A DNA stretch of 64,000 nt from assembly GCF_013410405.1 (NCBI RefSeq), contig NZ_JACCFK010000001.1, positions 3,100,001-3,164,000 of the forward strand, in the 5' to 3' direction. Of the stretch, positions 1 through 8,458 are shown piece by piece. The notes under the pieces were generated by a model. The model was not told the origin of the DNA. It was given only the letters and a program-made list of their open reading frames with translations, and ran no database searches. The translations under genes and the position numbers were made by a program. Every line of letters begins with the position of its first letter. Position 1 is the stretch's first letter. Origin of the DNA: Amycolatopsis endophytica. Its GTDB lineage: Bacteria > Actinomycetota > Actinomycetes > Mycobacteriales > Pseudonocardiaceae.

Positions 1-350
1 TGCCCCGTCGCGGAGGTCCTGCGCGGCGAACAGCTGCCGGATCCCGGCGTGACGGTTGTGGGTCGCGCGGCGGCGGGCTGGGTGTCCGCGGCGGAACCAG
101 CCGTGTCCGGGTCGGGGTTGCAGGTTCAGCGGCCCGAACTCGTCCACGCAGAGCACTCGCCCGTCGGCGGGTGGATGGTCGTAGAGGTCGAGGACGCGGG
201 CCATCTTCACGGTGAACTCGGGGCCCTTGCTGGTTTTCCAGGTTTTCGTGCGCTGCCGGGAAATTCCCGCTTCATGCAGAAGCGGTCAGCTTGTTCGGGC
301 TCCCTCCGGCCCGACGCAACCGGACACGGTCGCGTGTCGACCTGGTGATC
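1..350 (-). pseudogene. IS630-family transposase remnant, cut by window edge
   Basis: Read on the minus strand, this stretch encodes a recognisable middle part of an IS630-type DDE transposase: the segment LLHEAGISRQRTKTW, then VLCVDEFGPLNLQP, in which the D of VDEFG is the usual first catalytic aspartate. An in-frame TGA at 286-288 lies just before LLHEAG. The bases further upstream read only as a short arginine-rich piece that does not continue the family sequence. The N-terminal half is therefore missing or scrambled, and the C-terminal half lies outside the window. It is probably a dead insertion sequence marking the left edge of the resistance island. Confidence 0.75.
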
Positions 351-407
351 TTCACCAGGTTACCTCCGCGACCATCCGGGGCACGACTCTAGCGTTCGGG
401 GCCGGTG

Positions 408-462
408 TATCGGCCGCATATCGAAAATCGCATACGTGCTGGCAACGCCCGGCCCTCTTGAC
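408..462 (+). promoter_or_regulatory. Putative VanR operator/promoter block upstream of vanH
   Basis: Two TATCG boxes start at 408 and 419, exactly 11 bp apart, which is one helical turn and the usual layout of OmpR-type response-regulator sites. GCATAC follows at 430-435 and TTGAC at 458-462. The same arrangement, with identical spacing over 55 bp, recurs at 8037-8091 on the other side of vanR. The repeated architecture and its place upstream of vanH suggest the VanR-controlled promoter. No convincing -10 box was seen, so the transcription start is not assigned. Confidence 0.6.
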
Positions 463-565
463 TTGAGGCATGGCCTACAGCGAACGGAGTTTGGTCGACA
501 GTGAAGCGCCAGCCGACAGTCCGAACCGCGCAACAGCCGCGCGGGCTACCTCTGGCCCGTCCGCT

Positions 566-1525
566 ATGAGTCTTACGGTCTTCGGCTGTTGCCGGGACGA
601 AGCCACCTTGTTTCGAGAGATGGGCCGTCGTCTTGGGGTGAGGTTGACGATCACCGAGGCCGCGGTCTGTGAAGGCAACGCTGCGGTGGCGCGTGGAAGC
701 CGGTGCATCAGCGTGAGTCATAAGACTCAGATCACCAAGTCGACGATTCTGGCGCTGAGCCGCGCGGGCGTGGAATACATTTCCACCAGAAGCATCGGAT
801 ACAACCACGTCGACGTGGAGTACGCGGCGAGTGTCGGCATCACTGTCGGCAATGTCGATTACTCACCCGACAGCGTGGGCGACTACACCCTGATGTTGAT
901 GCTGATGGCCGTCCGCAACGCGAAATCCATCATCCGCCGCACCGACGCCCATGACTACCGGTTAGACCAAACGCGCGGCAAAGAACTACGCGACATGACC
1001 ATCGGGGTCATCGGAGTGGGGAAGATCGGCACAGCAGTCATTGACCGGCTGCGCGGTTTCGGCTGCCGCGTGCTCGCCCACGACAGCCAGCCCCACCTCC
1101 CCGGGGGCGACAGCGTTTCGCTCAGTGAACTGTTTCAGAACAGCGACATCGTCTCCCTTCACACGCCCCTGACTCCGCGGACACATCACCTCCTCAATCG
1201 CGAACGCATCGAGCAGATGAAGCACGGCGCCTACGTCATCAACACCGGGCGCGGACCGCTCATCGACACTGCGGCCCTTCTTGCCTCCTTGGAGAACGGT
1301 CACCTGGGCGGTGCGGCGCTGGACGTCCTCGAAGGCGAAGAAGGCATCTTCTACGCCGACTGGAGAGACAAGCCCGTCGAGAACCAGGCCCTCCTGAGGC
1401 TCCAAGCGATGCCGAACGTGCTCATCAGCCCCCACACCGCTTACTACACCGACCACGCCCTGGCCGACACGGTCGAAAACAGCCTTGTCAACTGCATGAG
1501 CTTCGAGAGGAAGAGGACAGTATGA
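566..1525 (+). CDS. vanH: VanH-type D-lactate dehydrogenase
   Basis: It reduces pyruvate to D-lactate for D-Ala-D-Lac synthesis, the first dedicated step of VanA-type glycopeptide resistance. With the ATG at 566 the protein is 319 aa, close to the roughly 322 aa of classical VanH, and begins MSLTVFGCC, which aligns with the family start. An upstream in-frame ATG at 470 would add 32 unlike residues and sits against the putative promoter block. Visible are the Rossmann motif GVIGVGKIG, the arginine in NTGRGPL, the glutamate in LDVLEGEE and the histidine in SPHTAYYT, so the catalytic set is complete. The stop overlaps the next start as ATGA. Lower GC than the rest of the window suggests transfer. 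Confidence 0.93.
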   Translation: MSLTVFGCCRDEATLFREMGRRLGVRLTITEAAVCEGNAAVARGSRCISVSHKTQITKSTILALSRAGVEYISTRSIGYNHVDVEYAASVGITVGNVDYSPDSVGDYTLMLMLMAVRNAKSIIRRTDAHDYRLDQTRGKELRDMTIGVIGVGKIGTAVIDRLRGFGCRVLAHDSQPHLPGGDSVSLSELFQNSDIVSLHTPLTPRTHHLLNRERIEQMKHGAYVINTGRGPLIDTAALLASLENGHLGGAALDVLEGEEGIFYADWRDKPVENQALLRLQAMPNVLISPHTAYYTDHALADTVENSLVNCMSFERKRTV

Positions 1526-2389
1526 GCAAATTGAAGATCGGATTCATCTTCGGCGGTGTATCCGAAGAGCATCCCGTCTCGGTCAAGTCCGCACGTGAGG
1601 TCGCGGCGAATCTTGACACCGAGAAATACGAACCGTTCTGGATTGGCATCACCCGCGACGGCGAGTGGAAACTGTGCAACGACGCTCCCGGGGAAGCCTG
1701 GGAAAGCGGCGATTCGCGCCGGGTCACGCTGTCACCGGATCGCGACGTACACGGGCTGTTCGTTATGGAGTTTGATTGCTACGAGACGATCCGTCTCGAT
1801 CTGGTCTTCCCCATCCTGCACGGCAAGCTCGGCGAAGACGGGGCCATCCAGGGCCTACTCGAACTGTCAGGCATCCCCTACGTCGGCTGCGACATCCCGA
1901 GCTCCGCGCTGTGTATGAACAAAGCCTTGGCCTACACGATCACCAGAAGCGCCGGAATCTCCACACCGAACTTCCGGGTCATCGAAGGTGACGAGAAGGC
2001 CGACCCTGCCGAGTTCACCTATCCGGTCTTCGTGAAGCCGGCTCGCTCCGGCTCCTCGTTCGGTGTCAGCAAGGTCACCGGAGCCGACGAGCTGGCAAGC
2101 GCGCTGGAAGACGCCCGCCAGTACGACACGAAGGTGCTGATTGAAGATGCCGTCGCCGGCAGCGAGATCGGCTGCGCGATCCTGGGGGAGCGTTTCGGCC
2201 TGGTCGCGGGCGAGGTGGACCGCGTCGCCCTCTCGCACGGCTTCTTCAGAATCCACCAGGAGGACTCTCCGGAGACCGGCTCGGAGAACGCGTCGTTCAT
2301 CGTGCCCGCCGACATCCCGGCGGACTCGCGTCGACTCGTCCAGGAAACTGCCAAGGCCATCTACCTTGCCTTGGGTTGCAGGGGACTCG

Positions 2390-3791
2390 GGGTCTATCCC
2401 GTGATCGGTGTTTCCGGCGGTTCGGTTAGTAGGTTTCGGCTCCCGGCCAGCGGTCACCGAACGTGATGGCGAACGCGTTGATGACTGGCTTCCAACGCAT
2501 TGTCCATCGGGCGCGGCCGGTCCCGGTCGGGTCCAGGCTGCGAGTCACAAGATACAGACACTTCATCGCGGCTTGCTCGGTGGGGAAATGTCCACGCGCG
2601 CGGATCGCCCGCCGGTAGCGGGCATTCAGTGATTCGATTGCGTTCGTCGAGCAGATCATGCGCCGAATTTCAACATCGTAGTCCAGGAATGGCACGAATT
2701 CTTCCCACGCGTTGCGCCACAGCCGAACCATCGCACCATATTTCTTGCCCCATTTCTGCTCGACTTCATCCAACGCGGCAAGTGCAGCATCAGGAGTCGG
2801 GGCCGTGTAGATAGGTTTGATGTCCCGCTTGATCTCGTCCCAGTGTTGCCGCGCCGCCAACCGGAAAGTATTGCGGATCAAATGAACGATGCACGTCTGA
2901 ACGATGGTCTGCGGCCACACGTTCGTGACAGTCTCCGGCAGACCTTTGAGGCCGTCACAGACGAGGAAGAACACGTCGCGGATCCCGCGGTTCTTCAGAT
3001 CGACCAGCACGCTCATCCAGAACTTCGCGCCCTCGCCACCGACGCCCATCCACAGACCCAGCACGTCCTTCTGCCCGTCCACGGTCACGCCGATGGCCGC
3101 GTAGACCGGCCGGTTGGCGACCTGACCGTCCCGAACCTTGACGTGGATAGCGTCGATGAACACCGCCGCGTAGATCGCGTCGAGTGGGCGGCTGGCCCAG
3201 TCCTGCATCTCGGCGACAACCTTGTCGGTGATCCGCGAGATCGTCTCCTTGCTCACCGACGCCCCGTAAATCTCGCCGAAATGGGCGGAGATCTCGCCCG
3301 TGGTCATCCCTTTCGCATACAACGACAACACGATCTCGTCCACGTCGGCAAGCCGCCGCTGCCGCTTCTTCACGATCTGGGGCTCGAACGTGCTTTCCCG
3401 ATCCCGCGGAACCTCGACCCGCACCTCGCCGGCAGCATCCGAGATCACGGTCTTCGGCCGAGTCCCGTTCCGCACGTTGGTCGATTCCCGGTCCGGCTCC
3501 GCCTGATTCTTCTCATGGCCGAGGTGCTCGGTCATTTCCTCGTTCAGCGCCGTTTCCAGCACGTTCTTGGTGAACAGCTTCAGCAGGCCGTCCGGGCCGG
3601 TCAACGCCAACCCTCGCGCCTTGGCCTCGGCCACCATCGCCGCCGCGGCGGCCTGCTCGGGCGACAGCTGCGCCGGCTTCTGGTCACGCTTGCGTGGACT
3701 CACAAGATCCGATGTCATCACTCACAGTGCCCATCCCGCCGGACCTCAGCCCGGCGTGTCGGGCCAGAAACACCGATCTTGGAACAGTCCC
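2390..3791. mobile_element. IS256-family insertion sequence (1402 bp) inside vanA
   Basis: The ends are imperfect inverted repeats of about 29 bp. The left end starts GGGTCTATCCCGTGATCGG and the inverted right end starts GGGACTGTTCCAAGATCGG. Both flanks carry the 8-bp direct repeat GGGACTCG (2382-2389 and 3792-3799), the target-duplication size expected of this family. A single transposase gene fills the element in antisense to the van genes. Identical target repeats and an intact transposase suggest a recent insertion. Confidence 0.95.
2426..3721 (-). CDS. IS256-family transposase
   Basis: A mutator-type DDE transposase of 431 aa, full length for the family (about 400-430). The first catalytic Asp lies in FIDAIHVKVRDG (about residue 190), the second in FLVCDGLKGLPE (about 255) and the Glu in CSTNAIESLNARYRRA (about 365). 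It has no frameshift or stop, so the element may still be mobile. It is transcribed against vanA, so its own promoter would not drive the downstream van genes. Confidence 0.95.
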   Translation of the reverse strand: MMTSDLVSPRKRDQKPAQLSPEQAAAAAMVAEAKARGLALTGPDGLLKLFTKNVLETALNEEMTEHLGHEKNQAEPDRESTNVRNGTRPKTVISDAAGEVRVEVPRDRESTFEPQIVKKRQRRLADVDEIVLSLYAKGMTTGEISAHFGEIYGASVSKETISRITDKVVAEMQDWASRPLDAIYAAVFIDAIHVKVRDGQVANRPVYAAIGVTVDGQKDVLGLWMGVGGEGAKFWMSVLVDLKNRGIRDVFFLVCDGLKGLPETVTNVWPQTIVQTCIVHLIRNTFRLAARQHWDEIKRDIKPIYTAPTPDAALAALDEVEQKWGKKYGAMVRLWRNAWEEFVPFLDYDVEIRRMICSTNAIESLNARYRRAIRARGHFPTEQAAMKCLYLVTRSLDPTGTGRARWTMRWKPVINAFAITFGDRWPGAETY

Positions 3792-3971
3792 GGGACTCGC
3801 TCGCGTGGATCTGTTCCTCACCGACGACGGGCAGGTGGTGCTCAACGAGGTCAACACGCTGCCTGGTCTGACCTCCTACAGTCGCTACCCCCGGATGATG
3901 GCCGCCGCCGGAATACCGCTGTCAGACCTGATCGACCGACTCGTCTCGATGACTCTGCACGGGAAGAAGCA

Positions 3972-4580
3972 ATGAACGCCGACTTCGCGTACGTCGACGA
4001 GCTCGTGCCCGGCATCCGCTGGGATGCGAAGTATACAACCCACGACAACTTCACCGGGAAACCAGTCGACGGGTACCTCACCAACCGCATCGTCGGCACG
4101 CGAGCACTGTGCACCGCTCTGGTCCATGCGCAGGAGCAGGCCGAATCCCTCGGCTTCGGTCTGTTCTTGTGGGACGGATACCGGCCTCAACGCGCCGTCG
4201 AGTGCTTCTTGCGCTGGTCACAGGAGCCCGAAGACGGCCGGACGAAGCAGCGCCACTACCCCCGTATCAACAAGTCCGACATGGTGAAGAAGGGATACGT
4301 GGCGAGAAAGTCGGGCCACAGCCGGGGAAGCACCGTGGACCTGACCCTTTACGACCTCGCCACCGGAGAGCCTGCTCGCATGGGTGGTGACCATGACCTC
4401 ATGGACCCGATCTCGCGCCACGAAGCCAGCGAGGTCACACCGGCCGAAACCTTCAACCGCGAGCGACTTCGCCTCATCATGGAGGAATCCGGATTCGCTC
4501 GGTACGACTGCGAGTGGTGGCACTACACGCTGGAAAACGAGCCCTTTCCCCATGACTACTTCGACTTTCCCGTCGCATGA
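3972..4580 (+). CDS. vanX: VanX-type D-Ala-D-Ala dipeptidase
   Basis: A zinc peptidase that destroys D-Ala-D-Ala so that only D-Ala-D-Lac precursors remain. It is 202 aa, the same length as classical VanX. Visible are DGYRPQRAV with the transition-state arginine, SGHSRGSTVDL with the first two zinc ligands (His and Asp), and CEWWHYTL with the general-base Glu and third ligand His. The start overlaps the ligase stop as ATGA, indicating translational coupling. The reading frame is intact, but the IS inserted upstream separates it from the vanH promoter. It may be silent or expressed only weakly. Confidence 0.95.
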   Translation: MNADFAYVDELVPGIRWDAKYTTHDNFTGKPVDGYLTNRIVGTRALCTALVHAQEQAESLGFGLFLWDGYRPQRAVECFLRWSQEPEDGRTKQRHYPRINKSDMVKKGYVARKSGHSRGSTVDLTLYDLATGEPARMGGDHDLMDPISRHEASEVTPAETFNRERLRLIMEESGFARYDCEWWHYTLENEPFPHDYFDFPVA

Positions 4581-5224
4581 TCCGCGTCTCCACTGCGTAC
4601 TCGCAGTGGGGGCACATGGAGCGCAACGACGAGGTCGTCATGCGGCGCACCGACTCATCAGGGATAGAAGTCTTCCTGCGGCCCAGCGATTCATCGGTGC
4701 TGCACGACTGGGCTTCCGACGGGTATCGCTCGCATGAGGAGTTCCTGTTCTGGTCCCGCAAGGTCTGCGGCTTGGCATGTCTCCAGTCGTTGCTTCATGG
4801 GTGGACCGATGTCCGGCTCTCGATGGGCGAGCTCCTCACGCTGGCCCTGGAGTGGGGTTGCTACGTCGTGGAGCCCTCGGGCAAGGTCCAGGGACTGATC
4901 TACCGGCCCTTGATGGAATGGGTCAGCACGCAGTTCGGATTTGGTTGCCAACTCATTGAGCACACGCCGATTCAGGCATCCGCCCGAGAGGTGCGACGCG
5001 GGCAGGTCCTGATCGCATCGGTGTCCCCCGAGATACGCGACCCCGACACCCGCGACCCGCAACGAGGAGGCCATCTCGTGCTCGTCCATGCGGTTGATGG
5101 CGGGGCGGTGCGATTCCACAATCCCTCCGGGTACTCCCACAACTCCGACAATGCCGTGCTGCCGATGCCTGTGTTCGAGCGGTTCCACGCCGACCGAGGA
5201 ATCCTGATCCGAAGGGCTTCGTGA
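4577..5224 (+). CDS. C39-like papain-fold peptidase of the van operon
   Basis: A 215-aa protein with a plausible Cys-His-Asn triad: Cys in CGLACLQSLL (about residue 68), His in GGHLVLVHAVDGG (about 165) and FHNPSGYS downstream. This is the layout of Peptidase_C39_2 proteins. No signal peptide or double-glycine leader processing partner is visible, so a cytoplasmic role is likely. It overlaps vanX by ATGA and murG2 by GTGA, placing it in the same coupled unit. A role in trimming or sensing cell-wall peptides is an inference from context only. I do not recognise a named homologue. Confidence 0.7.
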   Translation: MIRVSTAYSQWGHMERNDEVVMRRTDSSGIEVFLRPSDSSVLHDWASDGYRSHEEFLFWSRKVCGLACLQSLLHGWTDVRLSMGELLTLALEWGCYVVEPSGKVQGLIYRPLMEWVSTQFGFGCQLIEHTPIQASAREVRRGQVLIASVSPEIRDPDTRDPQRGGHLVLVHAVDGGAVRFHNPSGYSHNSDNAVLPMPVFERFHADRGILIRRAS

Positions 5225-6330
5225 TGACAGACGGCCCACCGCCGCGCGTGGTTGTCGCAGGTGGTCATTCGGCCGGGCACATTGAACCTGCGATGAACTT
5301 CGCCGACGCGCTGCGTCGAGTCGAGCCCGCGGCCGAGATCATCGCTCTCGGCACTGTGCGGGGCCTGGACACGACGCTCATCCCCGCACGCGGCTATCCG
5401 CTGGAGCTCATTCCCCCGGTGCCGCTGTCGCGCAAGCTCAACCGGGCTCTGCTGCAAACGCCGGTCAGGTTGCGCGACTCGGTGCGGGCGGCCGGTGCAG
5501 TGCTCGACCATGCGCGGGCTGAGATTGTGGTGGGTTTCGGCGGCTATGTAGCCATGCCTGCCTACCTCGCTGCCCGCCGGCGAGGTCTGCCGGTCGTTGT
5601 GCACGAGGCGAATGCCAAGCCCGGAGTGGCGAACCGGGTGGCGGCCAACATGACGACGCATGTGTTCACTGCTACCCGGAATGTCCGGTTGGCCCACGCC
5701 GCAGCCATCGGAATCCCGCTACGGCGAGCGATCAGCGGGCTTGACCGGACCGTGTTGCGTGACACCGCTCGGCGCCGATTCGGCCTACGGCCGGACGGGC
5801 CGGTACTGCTCGTCACCGGAGGTTCGCAGGGAGCGGAGGCCATCAACGGCGCGGTGTCCGGCGCGGCCGCGACCCTGAGGGCGAACGGCGTGCAGGTGCT
5901 GCATATCTCCGGGCAAGGCCGCGCGGTTGAGGTACCCGATGGTGATCCGCCTTATGTCGTTGTGCCCTATGTCAGCGAGATGCAATACGCCTACGCCGCG
6001 GCCGACTTCGCGATCTGCCGCTCGGGAGCAATGACATGCGCTGAGCTGGCCGCCGTGGGCCTCCCGGCCGCGTATGTCCCGCTGCCGATGCGTGGTGGAG
6101 AGCAACGACTGAACGCCGTCCCTGTCGTCAACGCCGGCGGAGCGCTCCTCGTTGACGACGCCGACCTCGACCCGGCCTGGATCGAGACAATCCTGATCCC
6201 GGTACTGACCGATTCTCAGTGCATCGCGATGATGTCGGCCCGCACCTTGGCCCGCACACCCGACGCGGGCGATGTCCTAACCCGGCACGTCCTCACACTG
6301 ATCGCTGAACGACGGGCATCCGCACCGTGA
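5221..6330 (+). CDS. murG: Second MurG-like GlcNAc transferase, van-linked
   Basis: A family GT28 enzyme of 369 aa, the usual MurG size. MurG adds GlcNAc to lipid I to give lipid II at the inner face of the membrane. Visible are the N-terminal GGHSAGHIEPA loop (normally GGGTAGH-like), VGFGGYVAMPAY, LVTGGSQGAEAIN, and CRSGAMTCAELAAVG in the UDP-GlcNAc domain. The GTG at 5221 overlaps the previous stop, and an ATG follows at 5224. As the last gene of the unit it probably handles lipid I ending in D-Lac, an inference from context. Its 3' end overlaps the convergent vanS gene by 38 bp. Confidence 0.85.
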   Translation: MMTDGPPPRVVVAGGHSAGHIEPAMNFADALRRVEPAAEIIALGTVRGLDTTLIPARGYPLELIPPVPLSRKLNRALLQTPVRLRDSVRAAGAVLDHARAEIVVGFGGYVAMPAYLAARRRGLPVVVHEANAKPGVANRVAANMTTHVFTATRNVRLAHAAAIGIPLRRAISGLDRTVLRDTARRRFGLRPDGPVLLVTGGSQGAEAINGAVSGAAATLRANGVQVLHISGQGRAVEVPDGDPPYVVVPYVSEMQYAYAAADFAICRSGAMTCAELAAVGLPAAYVPLPMRGGEQRLNAVPVVNAGGALLVDDADLDPAWIETILIPVLTDSQCIAMMSARTLARTPDAGDVLTRHVLTLIAERRASAP

Positions 6331-7393
6331 CGGTCAGCCCACCATCCTCGCGCGGGCTGAGCGAGAGCGTTCCGTCGTGCGCTCGCACGATGCTCTTGAC
6401 GATCGCCAAGCCGAGGCCGACCCCGGCGTGACCACCACGTACGCGTTCCGTGCCTCGCTGAAAGGGCTCCGTAAGGGTCGTCACGATCTGCGGGCTGAGC
6501 CTCGCGCCGGTGTTCTCGACCGTGAGCACTACCGATTCGGGTTCGACCGCGGTGGTGATCTGTGCGGTACCGCTCTCGGGGAGGTTGTGGACGATGGCGT
6601 TCTGCAGCAGGTTCATGGTCAGTTGCAGCAGAAGAGGGTGCGATCCGCTGGTGAACGCTGAGACGCCGGAGGTCTCGACGGCGACACCGCGCTTCTCCGC
6701 TAGAGGAAGAAGTGTCTCGGTAGCTTCCTCAGCAAGGAGGGATAGGTCGACGCATTCGCGCACGAAAGATCGCTGATCGGCCCGGCTCAGCAGCAACAAC
6801 GCCTCGGTGAGCTCGATCGCTCGGCCGTTGACGGCACGAAGCCGTTCATCGAGCTCGCCACCGTCGCGGGTTGGATCGTTGCGGGCGACATCGAGAAGCG
6901 TCTGCGTGATCGCCAATGGCGTGCGCAGTTCGTGGGAGGCGTTCGCAGCGAACCTTTGCTGCTCGGCATCGTGCGCTTCGAGTCGAGCAAGCATGGCGTC
7001 GAAGCTGTCAGCGAGCTCACGAAACTCGTCTCGACGGCCTTCCATCTCGATTCGATGCGACAGAGAACCTTCGGCAGCCGTGCGAGTGGCAGCCGTGATG
7101 CGCGCCAGCGGAGCAAGCATTCGGCCGGCGAGAATCCATCCGCCCACCAGGCCGAACACCAAAAGGAACGCCATCACGAGGATAGCCGAGGAGCCGAAGG
7201 CGAGCGGGCCGAAGTTGTGGGGATCGAGGGAGCGCCAGAAGTCGGCGGGTGCGGGAATGAGTTTGTCGAGGGGGAACTGGCGCAAGAGGAACAGCCATGC
7301 CGCTGCCAGCAGCAAGAAGACCGGTACCAAGAGGAAGCCGGCATAGGAGAGGGTGAGCTTGAGTCGGACACTCAGGCCGCGTGCTCTACCCAT
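6293..7393 (-). CDS. vanS: VanS-like sensor histidine kinase
   Basis: A membrane kinase of 366 aa whose partner is the adjacent VanR. It has two transmembrane segments (about residues 12-35 and 66-92) flanking a short extracellular loop, then a HAMP linker, a HisKA motif NASHELRTPLAI and HATPase boxes NLLQNAIVHN and GVGLGLAIVKS. The opening LSVRLKLTLSYAGFLL is characteristic of actinomycete VanS proteins. The start overlaps the vanR stop by 8 bp. The frame is intact although its regulator is broken, so any signalling output would need another regulator. Confidence 0.88.
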   Translation of the reverse strand: MGRARGLSVRLKLTLSYAGFLLVPVFLLLAAAWLFLLRQFPLDKLIPAPADFWRSLDPHNFGPLAFGSSAILVMAFLLVFGLVGGWILAGRMLAPLARITAATRTAAEGSLSHRIEMEGRRDEFRELADSFDAMLARLEAHDAEQQRFAANASHELRTPLAITQTLLDVARNDPTRDGGELDERLRAVNGRAIELTEALLLLSRADQRSFVRECVDLSLLAEEATETLLPLAEKRGVAVETSGVSAFTSGSHPLLLQLTMNLLQNAIVHNLPESGTAQITTAVEPESVVLTVENTGARLSPQIVTTLTEPFQRGTERVRGGHAGVGLGLAIVKSIVRAHDGTLSLSPREDGGLTVTVRMPVVQRSV

Positions 7394-8011
7394 CGGGGCG
7401 TTCCTGCCCTTCGGTGTCCGCGCCGGTGTCGATGCGGTAGCCGACGCCGGGGACCGTGGCGATGAGCGAGGTCTCGTCCCAGGCGCGTTCGAGGAGGTCC
7501 TCGGGGCGAATCACACCGCCCTCGGCGGCGACGAGCACTTCCAGCACTGCAAACTGCTTCCGCGTGAGCGCGACAGAGCGACCGTCGCGGAAGACCTCGC
7601 GTCGGAACGGGTCCAGTCGCAGCCTGGTCACCTCGCGCGCAGGTGGCCGGTGATGTCCGCGGCGACGGTCGGGTGGCCTGACACGGAGGACCAGCTCCCG
7701 CAACTCGAAGGGCTTGGTGAGGTAGTCACCTGCACCGAGCTCGAAACCAGTTGCCTTGTCGTCGAGCCTGTCGGCGGTGAGCATCAGGATCGGCAGACCG
7801 CTGCCGGAGGTGACGATGCCTTGCGCCACCTCGTCACCAGACGGGCCGGGAATGTCGGGGTCGAGGACAACGAGGTCGTGGTCGTTGATGCTGAGCAGCT
7901 CCAGAGTGGTCTCGCCGTCGCCAGCGATGTCGGCTGCGATCGCTTCCAGGCCAGCCCTTCCCGGATCGCCTCCGCCATGAAGAGTTCGTCCTCAACAACC
8001 AAGACACGCAC
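7386..8011 (-). pseudogene. vanR: vanR response regulator, frameshifted and lacking recognition helix
   Basis: The gene starts at the GTG at 8011 with VRVLVVEDELFMAEAIREGL. A one-base loss near 7948-7955 then shifts the frame. The rest of the receiver reads in the next frame as LEAIAADIAGDGETTLELL, then VVLDPDIPGPSGDE with the phospho-Asp. The DNA-binding part continues to LLERAWDE and jumps directly to SLIATVPGVGYRID. About 24 residues that form the recognition helix of OmpR-type domains are missing (near 7466-7475, in frame). Two independent lesions make this a dead gene. Confidence 0.88.
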
Positions 8012-8036
8012 GCTCTCGATGTTAGCGGCCGGCGGA

Positions 8037-8091
8037 TATCGCCAACGTATCGAAAGCCGCATACATGGTGGCGACAGTGCAGTGCCTTGAC
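8037..8091 (+). promoter_or_regulatory. Second copy of the VanR-type operator block
   Basis: TATCG boxes start at 8037 and 8048 (11 bp apart), GCATAC lies at 8059-8064 and TTGAC at 8087-8091, with the same spacings as the vanH block at 408-462. By eye 36 of 55 bases match. The matches cluster in the boxes, while the last spacer differs in sequence but not in length. The block lies 26 bp upstream of vanR but points away from it. It may serve vanRS autoregulation or be what is left of a lost plus-strand target gene. Confidence 0.55.
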
Positions 8092-8458
8092 CGACCGCCA
8101 TGAGCGGAGAGCAGCACGACCGCCGAAGAACTCTTGGCACCGACAGCGCTCTCGCGTTCGCCGTGATGGCCCGTTCGACCTTCCCGGCCTCAACCTCGAC
8201 GTCCCGGGGTCGCCGGGCATGTGTGGGCTTCCACGCGCCGCAGGACAGTGGTGCCTCGTCGCAGCAGCGGCCCGGGCCTACCATGCGGGAAGGACCGAAG
8301 CCGCTCAGGCCGTAGTGAGCAGCACCGGAGGGCTTCTTCCAGCCCATTGCGGCGCGTACGGATCAACGCCAACGCCCTCACCCGGGCCGCCGACACAGAC
8401 AAGGCCCGAACCCTGGCCATTGATTCGTCGGGCCAAGGTTCGACCCTGGTGCATCAGG
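8092..8458. other. Gene-poor stretch between van island and tRNA
   Basis: Open frames exist on both strands (for example 8100-8315 plus), but none has a good ribosome-binding site, a recognisable family or consistent codon use. Two T-arm-like motifs (GGTTCG) lie near 8380-8445 without a foldable tRNA around them. This is likely the eroded right edge of the island. Confidence 0.5.

Larger units (their letters stand above)
1522..3975 (+). pseudogene. vanA: VanA-type D-Ala-D-Lac ligase gene split by an IS256 element
   Basis: An ATP-grasp ligase that would join D-Ala to D-lactate, giving precursors that vancomycin binds poorly. The 5' part (1522-2389) encodes the N-terminal and central ATP-grasp regions, with FGGVSEEHPVSVKSA and VKPARSGSSFGVSK. 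The 3' part (3800-3975) encodes the C-terminal metal-binding region LNEVNTLPG and the end SRYPRMMAAAGI. Between them lies an insertion sequence flanked by the direct repeat GGGACTCG. Removing the element and one repeat copy gives LGCRGLARVDL across the joint and a 1044-bp frame of 347 codons, the normal family length. As it stands the first fragment runs into the element and ends with foreign residues at 2466. No active enzyme is expected from this copy. Confidence 0.95.

Noticed and set aside
7386..8011. Programmed frameshift in vanR
   Set aside because: No slippery sequence at the shift point, and the second lesion removes the DNA-binding helix, so decay is simpler.
8100..8315. 71-aa frame downstream of the orphan operator
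   Set aside because: No ribosome site and no family resemblance. Residue content is that of random GC-rich sequence.
8380..8458. T-arm-like motifs suggesting a second tRNA or an attachment site
   Set aside because: No acceptor or anticodon stem could be folded, and no direct repeat of the tRNA 3' end was found at the left side of the island.
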